NCBI GenBank assembly: GCA_964423405.1
Contig: CAYREY010000015.1
Coordinates: 3,718 to 67,717 of the forward strand
Length of the DNA stretch: 64,000 bases
Source: Bog-950 sp964423405
GTDB taxonomy: Bacteria > Bacteroidota > Bacteroidia > Chitinophagales > LD1
Direction: 5' to 3'
Of the stretch, positions 8,668 to 17,487 are shown in pieces. Made by a program: the position numbers and the translations under genes. The notes below the pieces were generated by a model. The model worked only from the letters and a program-made list of their open reading frames with translations, had not been told where the DNA came from and made no database searches. Every line of letters begins with the position of its first letter. The stretch's first letter is position 1.

Positions 8668-11600
8668 ATGATAAAAATTAAACGCAGTAATGTTTTGTTA
8701 TTGCTATTGCTGTTTGTGGGGCATTTTGCAACGCAGGCGGCTGTTTCAATAAGCGAAACACATACCAATAATACCTGTTACACGGGTAGCAGTGGCGATA
8801 TAAATATAACGGTGAGCGGAGGCGCAGCACCGTATACTTATTTATGGAGCGATGGTATTATTACAGAAGACCGCTCGGGCCTTACAACAGGTAGCTATAC
8901 TGTAACTGTTACCGATAACTTAAGCGCTACAGCATCGGCTGTTATTACTATTACATCTCCCGGAGCTATTATAACTTCAAAAAATATTACCCATTTAGAT
9001 TGTGGTGGAGGAAATACCGGTGCTATTGACCTTACCGTAACAGGTGGTAGCGGCGGGTATAGTTATGCCTGGAGCGATTTTGTATATACAGAAGACAGAG
9101 CCAACCTTACTGCTGCCAATTACTATTTTACCGTTACCGATGCCAACGGATGTATAAAGGTAGATTCGGCTAACGTTACTCAGCCACCGGGGATGGTAAT
9201 AAGTAAAGTTATTACCAATGTTACCTGTGGTAGCGGTGCAAACGGAGCTATTAATATCAGCGTAACATCGGGCCTGCCGGCCTACACCTATTTATGGAAT
9301 GATGGAGTTACCACCGAAGACCGTACTGCCATAGCTGCGGGTAATTACTCGCTTACAATAACTGATCAGGCCGGTTGCACCGCAAGTGCCACTGCTACAG
9401 TGGGGCAATCGGGTGGTGGTATGGCTATAAACACAACGTCAACCAACCCATCGTGTAACGGTGGAACAAACGGTACCATTACTGTTACCAGCGTAATTGG
9501 TAGCGTGGGGCCTTATACTTTTCGCTGGAGCGATGGGCCAACTACTCAAAACCGCACCGGATTGGGTGTAGGTTCGTACACTGTTACGGCTACCTCTACA
9601 ACCGGATGTACTGCCTCTGCTACGGTTAACCTTACACAGCCTGCTGTATTAAACGTAAGCCTTACCCCAATTATGTTAACCTGTTTTGGTAGCAATAACG
9701 GTGCAATTAACACTGCGGTTACCGGTGGTACTTCACCCTATTCATATAGCTGGGGTGGTGGTGTTTTTACCCAGAACCGTACCGGCCTTGCTACAGGCAC
9801 TTACACAGTAAGCGTAACCGATTTTAAGGGATGTACTGCCACACAATCAACTTTCGTTCCTCAACCCCTGCAACTTACTTTAACGGCTACTCCATCTCCG
9901 CAGGCTTGTATAGGTGGTCCAACCGGCTCGGTAACTACTAACGTTATGGGGGGTACTGGATCTTATTCGTACTGGTGGGGCTCTGGTATTACTACACCTA
10001 ATCGTACAAACGTTAATGCCGGCACTTATTCGGTTACGGTAACCGATGGTAACGGCTGTTCTGCTTCTGCCAGTTCTACCGTATTGGGATATACCCCTAT
10101 GGTACTAACCAATACCAAAACCAATAATGTATGCTACGGCGGAGCAACCGGAGCCATTAACTTAAGCGTAAGCAATGGATGGACACCCTATACTTTTACC
10201 TGGAGTAATGGTGCAACTACTGAGGATATAAGTGGATTAACGGCAGGTAGCTATACCATTACCGTTAATGATAACCACACATGTACAGCTACGGCTACTA
10301 TTGCAATCAGTCAGCCTTCTTTCCCTATTAATATCAATTCAACTATTACAGATGTTACCTGTAATGGTGGAGCTAACGGCTCAATATCACTATCTTTGTC
10401 GAACGGCAATTCCCCTTATAGTTATAACTGGGGCGGTGGCATAACTACACAAAACCGAACTGCACTAATTGCCGGGGTATATCCTGTTACGGTGACCGAT
10501 AACAGCAGTTGTTCTGTATCGGCATCATACACAGTAAACGAACCCAATGCTATTGTAATTAGCTCAACCACAAACAGCCCTGCCTGTAATGGTGCCAATA
10601 GTGGTGCAATAAACCTTGCCGTTACGGGAGGTATTGCCCCATACGCGTATAACTGGGGTGGTGGCATTACTACTCAAAACCGTGTTAATATACCGGCAGG
10701 TAATTATAGTGTTACAGTAACCGATAACACTGGTTGTACAGCAACACACAGCGTTGCTGTTACACAACCAGCAGCATTGCTAGTTGTGCCTACCGTAACC
10801 AATGTAAGTTGCCAGGGCGGTAATACCGGCGCCATCAGTTTGGCGGTAAGTGGCGGCACAACCCCATATACATTTAGCTGGGGTGGGGGGATTGCCACCC
10901 AAAACCGTACCGGGTTGGCTGCTAATACATATAGTGTTACTGTAACCGATAATGCCGGTTGTGCTGTAAATAGTATTTCTACGGTGGCACAAGATGCATC
11001 TATTGCAGTAACAGCTAACGTTAGCAATGTAACATGCTTTGGAGGTAACAACGGTGCTATTACTATTTCGGTTAGCGGCGGTACTATACCTTATACCTAC
11101 AATTGGGGTAGTGGTATTACTACCCAGAACCGTACCGGCTTATCATTAGGTAACTATACCGTTGTTGTAACCGATGCCAATGGTTGTACCGGCAGTCAAT
11201 ATACGGCTGTTTTACAGCCATCGTTGCTTACTATAAATCTTCAAGCAACTTCAGTAACCTGTAACGGACAGAATAATGGTTCTATTATAACCACGGTAAG
11301 TGGTGGAACAGGTTCTTATAGTTTTGATTGGGGGGGCGGTGTTACTACACCAAACCGTTCAGGTTTGAATGCCGGTAACTACAGCCTTACAGTTACCGAT
11401 GCGAATGCCTGTACCGCGTCTTCATGGGTAGCTATCAGCGAACCTTCTTCAATAGTATTGGGTACGAGCGTAGTTGATGTTGCCTGTTATGGCGCATCTA
11501 CCGGGGCTATTAACCTAACTGTAAGTGGTGGTACAGGCGCCTATGGTTATACGTGGAGTAATGGTGCTATTACGCAGAATGTTACCAGTGTAATAGCCGG

Positions 11601-14600
11601 ACAATACCGCGTAACTGTTACCGACGCCAATAACTGTTCGCAATCAGTTTCGGCAACTGTGGTTCAGGGTAGTCAGATTGTTACCAGTTTATCGGTCATC
11701 AATCCGGGGTGTTATGGGCAGTCGAACGGGTCAATAGACTTAAGCGTATCGGGCGGTGCTGGTTCCTATAATTATAACTGGAGCAATACAGCTACCAGCC
11801 AGGATATTAGTTCTATAACAGCAGGAAACTACACGGTTACCATTACAGATGCAGCTGGCTGTACCGCTGGCAGCAATGCTGTTGTAACTGAGCCTGCTCA
11901 GTTAAATATTACAACCAGTAAGCAGAATATTACCTGTAATGGTGCTAATAACGGTAGTATTAATGTGACCGTAACGGGCGGAGCGGGTTCTTACCTGTAT
12001 AACTGGAGCAACGGAGCCACCTCAGAAGATATTAGTGGCCTTGCCCCTCAAAGCTATACTGTTACGGTTACCGATAACAACCTATGCACCAATACTGCTA
12101 CAATTACTATAACCCAACCTACAGTGTTAACAGCAAGCTCTACTCAGGCCAATGTAACATGCAATGGTGGTAGTAATGGTACTATAACCGTTAACGTAAC
12201 CGGTGGTACTACATCCTATAACTATAATTGGTCGGATGGGGCAAATACTCTAAACCGTACTTCATTACAGGCGGGTAGCTATACGCTTACTGTATCAGAC
12301 GCTAACGGGTGTACAGCAACCACAACAAATACACTTACACAACCAACTGCCATTGTATTGTCATCAACCAAGGCAGATGTGTCGTGTGCGGGTGCTGCTA
12401 CCGGCAATATAGATCTTACTGTAAGCGGAGGAGTTCCAACCTATCAATATCAATGGAGTAATAATTCTGTTACTCAGGACCTTGCCAGTATTACAGCCGG
12501 CAGCTATACCGTAACGGTGAGCGATGCAAACCTATGCACTGCAACACATACAACAGTTGTAGCCCAGCCATCGCCGATAACAATAAGCTTCGCCTTAAAT
12601 AATGTTACCTGCTACGGTGGTAACAACGGTTCGATAGTTACGCAAACATCTGGCGGTAACGGAGGTTATGTATATAACTGGAGCAATGGTAGCCAAAATG
12701 CATCTGCAACCGGCCTATCAGCCGGTAATTATACCCTTTCTATAAATGACGCAACTAACTGTGCTACATCGCTAACCATAAATGTAACGCAGCCTAACCC
12801 GATAGTACTTAACCACACCCCTACGCTGGTTAGTTGCAGTAGCCCTACTAGTGGTGCTATTGATTTATCGGTAAGCGGAGGTGCCTTTCCTTACACGTAT
12901 GCGTGGAGCAATGCGGCAACCAGTCAGGATGTAACTAACCTCTCTACAGGTAACTACAGCGTTACTGTTACCGACCGTGATAACTGTACCGCTACACTTG
13001 GGCCGGTGTCCATAACACAGCCTAATGGTATCAGCTTAACAACTACCGTTACCAATGCGCTTTGCAGTGGTGCGGCAAACGGCGCTATAGACCTGACTGT
13101 TACAGGTGGTGCCGGGGGCTACATTTATACCTGGAGCCATGGTGCCACTACACAAGATGTAAATGGTTTAACTGCCGGCAGTTATGTGGTAACAGTAACC
13201 GATGCTAACAGTTGTATTGCTACTACTGCGGTTTCGGTTAGCCAGGCACAGGGTGTGCAAGTTGTTTTAACAAAAGCTGATGCTACCTGCTATGGAGCTA
13301 CCAATGGCTCTGTTACTACCAATATTAGCGGTAATAATGGTGCTGTTATTTACAACTGGAGTAATGGTGCTACTACACAAAATATTACCAACCTTGCCAG
13401 TGGCAGCTACACTGTTACCGTACGCGATGCACAGAATTGTTCGTCAACTTCTACGGCTGTTGTGAGCCAGCCACAGGCTATTGCTATAAACGAAACACAT
13501 ACCAATGTAGATTGTAATGGTAACTCAACAGGTACTATACAGACTACAGTAAGCGGAGGGACCGGCTCATACACTTACCAATGGAGTAATAATGTTGGTT
13601 CGGCTAACATTTCTGGTTTAACAGCCAATACCTATCGTCTTACTGTAACCGATGCTGCATCTTGCTCGGCAACTACTGCTGTTACTATTACACAGCCGGC
13701 GGTGCTTACACTAAGCGAAACACATAAACCGTATGCCTGCGCCAGTAAGCCAGGAGCTATAGACCTGGAAGTGGTTGGTGGTACCGGCCCTTACAGCTAT
13801 AACTGGACTAGTGGTAGTAGCAGCCAGGATATTGCAAACCTTACATCGGGTAGTTATCAGGTAACTGTTCAGGATACACGCGGATGCGTTGCTACCAGAG
13901 CGGTAGCTATTAACCAACTGCCTGTACTTACCACACACATACTTAAAACTGATGTTACCTGCAACGGTGGAAACAACGGAACAATTAATTTAACTGTTGC
14001 CGGCGGTACAGCGCCGTATCAATATATGTGGAGTAATGGTGCAACCAGTAGTTCTTTAACTAACCTGCCGGCATCTAATTACAGGGTGCTTGTAACAGAT
14101 TCTAACAACTGTGTAATAACAGATACTACTACTATAACACAGCCGATAGAGATCAGTATTACAGAAACAATTACAAACCTACTTTGCCATGCAGATGCCA
14201 ATGGAGCTATACAGGTGTCGGCAACAGGTGGTAACCCAGGTGGATATACCTACCAATGGAGTAACCAATCTACTGCTCAGCTACTACAGCATTTACAGGC
14301 AGGTACATATACTGTTACTGTGGCCGATAATCAATCATGCTCAGCTACTGAAACGTATACCTTGCAACAACCCGCACCGATCAGTATTACTGCTACCGTA
14401 GCTCCTGTTGCCTGCGATGGCCGCTCTGATGGGCAGATACTTATTTCTGCTGCTGGCGGGCAACAACCATATATTTACAACTGGAGCAATAGTGCTGTAA
14501 CATCGGCAATAACTGCTTTGCCCACCGGTAGCTATTCGGTTACGGTTACCGATGGTAATAACTGTACCAATATTGGTAGTTATATAGTGGGTACAGCGCC

Positions 14601-15354
14601 GGCAATTGTACTTACCCCTGCTGTACGTAATAATGCTTGTGCCGAAGTAAGTACAGGCGCTATCAGCGTAACTGTAGAAGGAGGTAACCCGGGATATATT
14701 TATGATTGGAGTAATGGGGCTAATGTCTCGGCTGTTTCGGGTATAGGGCAAGGTACGTATGCCGTTACTGTGACCGATGCCCGTAACTGCACTATAACTG
14801 CCACTTATACAGTTGCCAATGGCTATTCCCTTACTGTAGATGCCATGCCATCTACTACCATTAATCTGGGTGAATCTGTACAGCTGAGTGCTGTTACCAA
14901 TGTAGATAACGGTAATGTGTATAGCTGGACCCCGGCTATAGGAAACATTAACTGCAATAATTGTGCTACTACCAACGCCACTCCAACTCAGGAAACGATT
15001 TATACCATACAGGTATTGGATACCAATGGTTGCCGGGCAAGCGATACGGTTACCGTATCGGTTAATTCTATAACTGATATATTTATACCTAATGCATTTA
15101 GCCCTAATAACGATGGGAATAATGATGTGTTTCAGTTGTTTGGCGATGTAGGTACGATATCTTTCCTGGATATGAAAGTGTTTAACCGTTGGGGTGAACT
15201 TGTGTTTGAATCATCTACGCATAATTTTGAGTGGGATGGTACTTACAAAGGGGAAATCGTTCCTCAGGGTACCTACATTTATGTTGCAAAAATAGCCTTT
15301 GTAAACGGGTATGTTCGTAACAATCTGAAAGGATCGTTAACAGTAATCCGGTAA
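8668..15354 (+). CDS. Giant SprB-repeat cell-surface protein with T9SS type B (gliding-associated) sorting domain
   Basis: The ATG at 8668 is preferred over a TTG 60 bases upstream because it gives the signal peptide MIKIKRSNVLLLLLLFVGHF; 2,228 residues. From residue ~31 there are 27 SprB-type repeats of about 75 residues. Each has a C-x-G-x-x-x-G-x-I opening, a Y-x-W-S/G-x-G centre and a Y-x-V-T-V-T-D-x-x-x-C end. An Ig-like domain follows (LGESVQLSAVTNV). The last ~90 residues are the gliding motility-associated C-terminal (type B) domain: FIPNAFSPNNDGNNDVFQ, FNRWGELVFES, WDGTYKG, VPQGTYIYV. SprB in Flavobacterium is a motile surface adhesin. Type B cargo usually needs a PorP/SprF-like partner; none is adjacent. 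Likely an adhesin; gliding itself is not shown. Confidence 0.93.
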   Translation: MIKIKRSNVLLLLLLFVGHFATQAAVSISETHTNNTCYTGSSGDINITVSGGAAPYTYLWSDGIITEDRSGLTTGSYTVTVTDNLSATASAVITITSPGAIITSKNITHLDCGGGNTGAIDLTVTGGSGGYSYAWSDFVYTEDRANLTAANYYFTVTDANGCIKVDSANVTQPPGMVISKVITNVTCGSGANGAINISVTSGLPAYTYLWNDGVTTEDRTAIAAGNYSLTITDQAGCTASATATVGQSGGGMAINTTSTNPSCNGGTNGTITVTSVIGSVGPYTFRWSDGPTTQNRTGLGVGSYTVTATSTTGCTASATVNLTQPAVLNVSLTPIMLTCFGSNNGAINTAVTGGTSPYSYSWGGGVFTQNRTGLATGTYTVSVTDFKGCTATQSTFVPQPLQLTLTATPSPQACIGGPTGSVTTNVMGGTGSYSYWWGSGITTPNRTNVNAGTYSVTVTDGNGCSASASSTVLGYTPMVLTNTKTNNVCYGGATGAINLSVSNGWTPYTFTWSNGATTEDISGLTAGSYTITVNDNHTCTATATIAISQPSFPININSTITDVTCNGGANGSISLSLSNGNSPYSYNWGGGITTQNRTALIAGVYPVTVTDNSSCSVSASYTVNEPNAIVISSTTNSPACNGANSGAINLAVTGGIAPYAYNWGGGITTQNRVNIPAGNYSVTVTDNTGCTATHSVAVTQPAALLVVPTVTNVSCQGGNTGAISLAVSGGTTPYTFSWGGGIATQNRTGLAANTYSVTVTDNAGCAVNSISTVAQDASIAVTANVSNVTCFGGNNGAITISVSGGTIPYTYNWGSGITTQNRTGLSLGNYTVVVTDANGCTGSQYTAVLQPSLLTINLQATSVTCNGQNNGSIITTVSGGTGSYSFDWGGGVTTPNRSGLNAGNYSLTVTDANACTASSWVAISEPSSIVLGTSVVDVACYGASTGAINLTVSGGTGAYGYTWSNGAITQNVTSVIAGQYRVTVTDANNCSQSVSATVVQGSQIVTSLSVINPGCYGQSNGSIDLSVSGGAGSYNYNWSNTATSQDISSITAGNYTVTITDAAGCTAGSNAVVTEPAQLNITTSKQNITCNGANNGSINVTVTGGAGSYLYNWSNGATSEDISGLAPQSYTVTVTDNNLCTNTATITITQPTVLTASSTQANVTCNGGSNGTITVNVTGGTTSYNYNWSDGANTLNRTSLQAGSYTLTVSDANGCTATTTNTLTQPTAIVLSSTKADVSCAGAATGNIDLTVSGGVPTYQYQWSNNSVTQDLASITAGSYTVTVSDANLCTATHTTVVAQPSPITISFALNNVTCYGGNNGSIVTQTSGGNGGYVYNWSNGSQNASATGLSAGNYTLSINDATNCATSLTINVTQPNPIVLNHTPTLVSCSSPTSGAIDLSVSGGAFPYTYAWSNAATSQDVTNLSTGNYSVTVTDRDNCTATLGPVSITQPNGISLTTTVTNALCSGAANGAIDLTVTGGAGGYIYTWSHGATTQDVNGLTAGSYVVTVTDANSCIATTAVSVSQAQGVQVVLTKADATCYGATNGSVTTNISGNNGAVIYNWSNGATTQNITNLASGSYTVTVRDAQNCSSTSTAVVSQPQAIAINETHTNVDCNGNSTGTIQTTVSGGTGSYTYQWSNNVGSANISGLTANTYRLTVTDAASCSATTAVTITQPAVLTLSETHKPYACASKPGAIDLEVVGGTGPYSYNWTSGSSSQDIANLTSGSYQVTVQDTRGCVATRAVAINQLPVLTTHILKTDVTCNGGNNGTINLTVAGGTAPYQYMWSNGATSSSLTNLPASNYRVLVTDSNNCVITDTTTITQPIEISITETITNLLCHADANGAIQVSATGGNPGGYTYQWSNQSTAQLLQHLQAGTYTVTVADNQSCSATETYTLQQPAPISITATVAPVACDGRSDGQILISAAGGQQPYIYNWSNSAVTSAITALPTGSYSVTVTDGNNCTNIGSYIVGTAPAIVLTPAVRNNACAEVSTGAISVTVEGGNPGYIYDWSNGANVSAVSGIGQGTYAVTVTDARNCTITATYTVANGYSLTVDAMPSTTINLGESVQLSAVTNVDNGNVYSWTPAIGNINCNNCATTNATPTQETIYTIQVLDTNGCRASDTVTVSVNSITDIFIPNAFSPNNDGNNDVFQLFGDVGTISFLDMKVFNRWGELVFESSTHNFEWDGTYKGEIVPQGTYIYVAKIAFVNGYVRNNLKGSLTVIR
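8758..14823 (+). repeat. 27 tandem SprB-type coding repeats
   Basis: Each unit is about 225 bp. Three subfamilies occupy blocks: repeats 1-4 have W-S/N-D with EDR/QNR. Repeats 5-12 have W-G-G/S-G with NRT, except repeat 7. Repeats 13-27 mostly have W-S-N-x-x-x-x-x-D-I/V. Short identical DNA stretches recur between neighbours. Confidence 0.9.
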
Positions 15355-15382
15355 TAATTTTTTTTCATGCCAATTCCCTTCT

Positions 15383-15416
15383 AAAAGCGGCCTGCCAGGG
15401 CCGCTTTTTGTTTTTT
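15383..15416 (+). terminator. Rho-independent terminator
   Basis: A 10-bp perfect stem AAAAGCGGCC (15383-15392)/GGCCGCTTTT (15399-15408) followed by a T-run. It lies 29 bp after the giant gene's stop and 15 bp before the next start. Confidence 0.85.
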
Positions 15417-15430
15417 ACTATTTTTAATGA

Positions 15431-16813
15431 ATGTTGCGGTGCTTAAGGTTTGTATGGTTTTTGTTATTAATTGTTCTGTTATGCGATATAGAACTACAGG
15501 CCCAGCAGTGTAACAGGCCTGTTCCGCCCGGCGTGGCACGTTATGCCTACATACAGAACGATAGTAGCTGCAACGGTTTTTTACTGGCAGCGCCTGTAAA
15601 TGTACATCCCACCCGTCCTGGTGATGGTTCTGTTATAGAAAGTCAGGTATTGCTGGATTGTAATGGCTATGTGTTGTGGTACGGCGATAAATTGCCTGCC
15701 ACACTAAATACAGATTTTAAATACCATTTAGCCCACAAATTGTTTTCTTATTGTGCAGTAAAAGACTCGATGCACTATATACGGTATATACTAAATAGTA
15801 AACTCCGAATCATAGATTCTGTAATAAACCTGAACGGTGTTAAGCCCGATGCCCACGATTTTGATATACTATCTAATGGTAGCTATCTGCTAACCGGACG
15901 GTTAGATTCGATAGTTGATGTAGACAGTAGCTATGCTATAGAATTGCCGACTGGTAGAAACACTAAGCTAATGGGGTTTGTTTTACAGGTTATTAGTAGA
16001 GCGCATAAACTTGTTTGGCAATGGAACAGTAATGAGCACATAAACCCAACCCATGCATTGGGTGTTTATGGTTACAAGGCAGCGTTATTTGATTACTGCC
16101 ACGGAAATTCTGTTTCGGTGGCTAACGACGGAAATTATCTGGTGTCGCTCAGGAATATGGATGCGGTACATAAAATCGATAAGCATACAGGGCAGACTAT
16201 CTGGATATTAGGCGGAAAATCAAGTGCATTCAGGTTTGTAAACAACCGGGGCCTGAGCGGGCAACATGATGTGGCACAATTACCTAATGGTAACATAACA
16301 GCTTATAATAATGGTAATTCTATAAAGCCACATGTATCGGAAGTTGTAGAATATGTAATTGACACCTTACACCATACAGCCACTAACATAACCACATATA
16401 CTACAAAGGTAGGTTTATACTCAGCCGGTATGGGTAGCTTTAAGATATATAAAGCGAAAAAAGCTCTGATTGGCTATGGGCAAGTACTTAGCCCTGAGCC
16501 TGCCATAGAGTTGCTGGATAGTAACAGTAAGCGGTTGTTTCAGGTTTTTTACGAAGACAGTGTAATGAGCTATCGTGCTTACCTTGTAGAAGAGCAATTG
16601 AGTTTTCCGAGGCCTGTAATAAAGAAAGTCCAGACTAAAAAAGGCCTATTATTAAAAGCACCGGTAGGCTATAGAAAGTACATGTGGAGTACCGGCGAAA
16701 CTACACCATCTATCAATGTAAGCAAACCGGGTACATACATGGTATGGGTAAATTATGGAAATGGAATGCTTGGATCGCTACCGTATACGCTGGATATTTT
16801 GCCTGTTAAATGA
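15431..16813 (+). CDS. Secreted arylsulfotransferase (ASST)-like protein with Ig-like tail
   Basis: 460 residues with an N-terminal hydrophobic signal (RFVWFLLLIVLLC). The core shows the ASST beta-propeller pattern: AHDFDILSNGSYLLTGR with H142, DYCHGNSVSVANDGNYLVSL with H224, IDKHTGQTIWILGGK, and SGQHDVAQLPNGN with H279. In characterised ASSTs a histidine takes the sulfate from a phenolic sulfate donor and passes it to a phenol. From residue ~395 a short domain (YRKYMWSTGETTPSINVSKP) resembles SprB/Ig modules, but there is no full T9SS sorting domain. It follows the giant adhesin after a terminator. Sulfotransferase activity is inferred from family resemblance; it could be a non-catalytic propeller. 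Confidence 0.75.
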   Translation: MLRCLRFVWFLLLIVLLCDIELQAQQCNRPVPPGVARYAYIQNDSSCNGFLLAAPVNVHPTRPGDGSVIESQVLLDCNGYVLWYGDKLPATLNTDFKYHLAHKLFSYCAVKDSMHYIRYILNSKLRIIDSVINLNGVKPDAHDFDILSNGSYLLTGRLDSIVDVDSSYAIELPTGRNTKLMGFVLQVISRAHKLVWQWNSNEHINPTHALGVYGYKAALFDYCHGNSVSVANDGNYLVSLRNMDAVHKIDKHTGQTIWILGGKSSAFRFVNNRGLSGQHDVAQLPNGNITAYNNGNSIKPHVSEVVEYVIDTLHHTATNITTYTTKVGLYSAGMGSFKIYKAKKALIGYGQVLSPEPAIELLDSNSKRLFQVFYEDSVMSYRAYLVEEQLSFPRPVIKKVQTKKGLLLKAPVGYRKYMWSTGETTPSINVSKPGTYMVWVNYGNGMLGSLPYTLDILPVK

Positions 16814-16827
16814 CCTATCTGGTTGAT

Positions 16828-17487
16828 TTAATTTTTGATAGAAAAAATAAAGTTGCGCTCCAGCATTATCACAGCCTGTGAATACAGACTTAACGTAAAG
16901 TTGTATTTACCTGCAATCTGCCTTATAAGGTCTGTCTCCACATCTTCGCTGGCAACCATAAGTACTAGGCTATCGCTTTTAATATGCTTGCTTATACCGG
17001 CAAATAGTTTTTCAAAATATTGATAGCTATCACCGGCATACCATGCTGCGGCGGCCTGTGTTGTGGGATTTTTTTTGAAGTATGGTGGGTTAATAACCAT
17101 TATATCGAAAGTTTGTCCTATAACATTGCTAAACAAATCGCTTTCATAAGCCTGTAGAGATACTCCATTTATAGCAGCATTGTCAGCTGTTGCGCGTATA
17201 GCTGCCGGGTTAATATCAATTGCAGTTACATAAGCGCCTTTGCTGGCTGCAAGAATTGATAACAATCCACTGCCGCAGCCCACTTCAAGCACTTTTTTTT
17301 GTTGTAGGTTTAGTTTCAGCAGCTCTTTTGCCAGATACTTTGTACTGAAAAACAGCCCCGGGTGAAACACCCCTTTGGGCACCTGCAAGGTAAGCCCGCT
17401 GTATTTATATGTTCTGTTGTTGGATATTACCCATATACAGTAGGGCCTGTAAAACAAAAAGAGGATTTTACGAAACAGTTTTCTCAT
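16828..17487 (-). CDS. Class I SAM-dependent methyltransferase (HemK-like NPPY motif)
   Basis: 219 residues. SAM-binding motif I VLEVGCGSGLL (66-76), acidic motif II AIDINPAAI (89-97), and NPPY at 133-136. The last is typical of enzymes that methylate amide or amino nitrogens (HemK/PrmC, RsmC, TrmN6). The N-terminus is basic and hydrophobic (LFYRPYCIWVI), unlike PrmC, and the protein is short. Its start overlaps the stop of the upstream radical SAM gene by one base (TAATG), so the two are translationally coupled. Substrate unknown; the context is a glycan locus. Confidence 0.85.
   Translation of the reverse strand: MRKLFRKILFLFYRPYCIWVISNNRTYKYSGLTLQVPKGVFHPGLFFSTKYLAKELLKLNLQQKKVLEVGCGSGLLSILAASKGAYVTAIDINPAAIRATADNAAINGVSLQAYESDLFSNVIGQTFDIMVINPPYFKKNPTTQAAAAWYAGDSYQYFEKLFAGISKHIKSDSLVLMVASEDVETDLIRQIAGKYNFTLSLYSQAVIMLERNFIFSIKN

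Noticed and set aside
10422..11051. Minus-strand open frames opposite the SprB-like repeats (also 13711-13938, 14341-14751)
   Set aside because: Repeat-derived antisense frames with the same periodicity as the sense gene; no signal peptide, domain or spacing.
8758..14823. Regularly spaced repeats that might suggest a CRISPR array
   Set aside because: Units are about 225 bp, diverged, in frame and encode SprB domains; no conserved short repeat with unique spacers.
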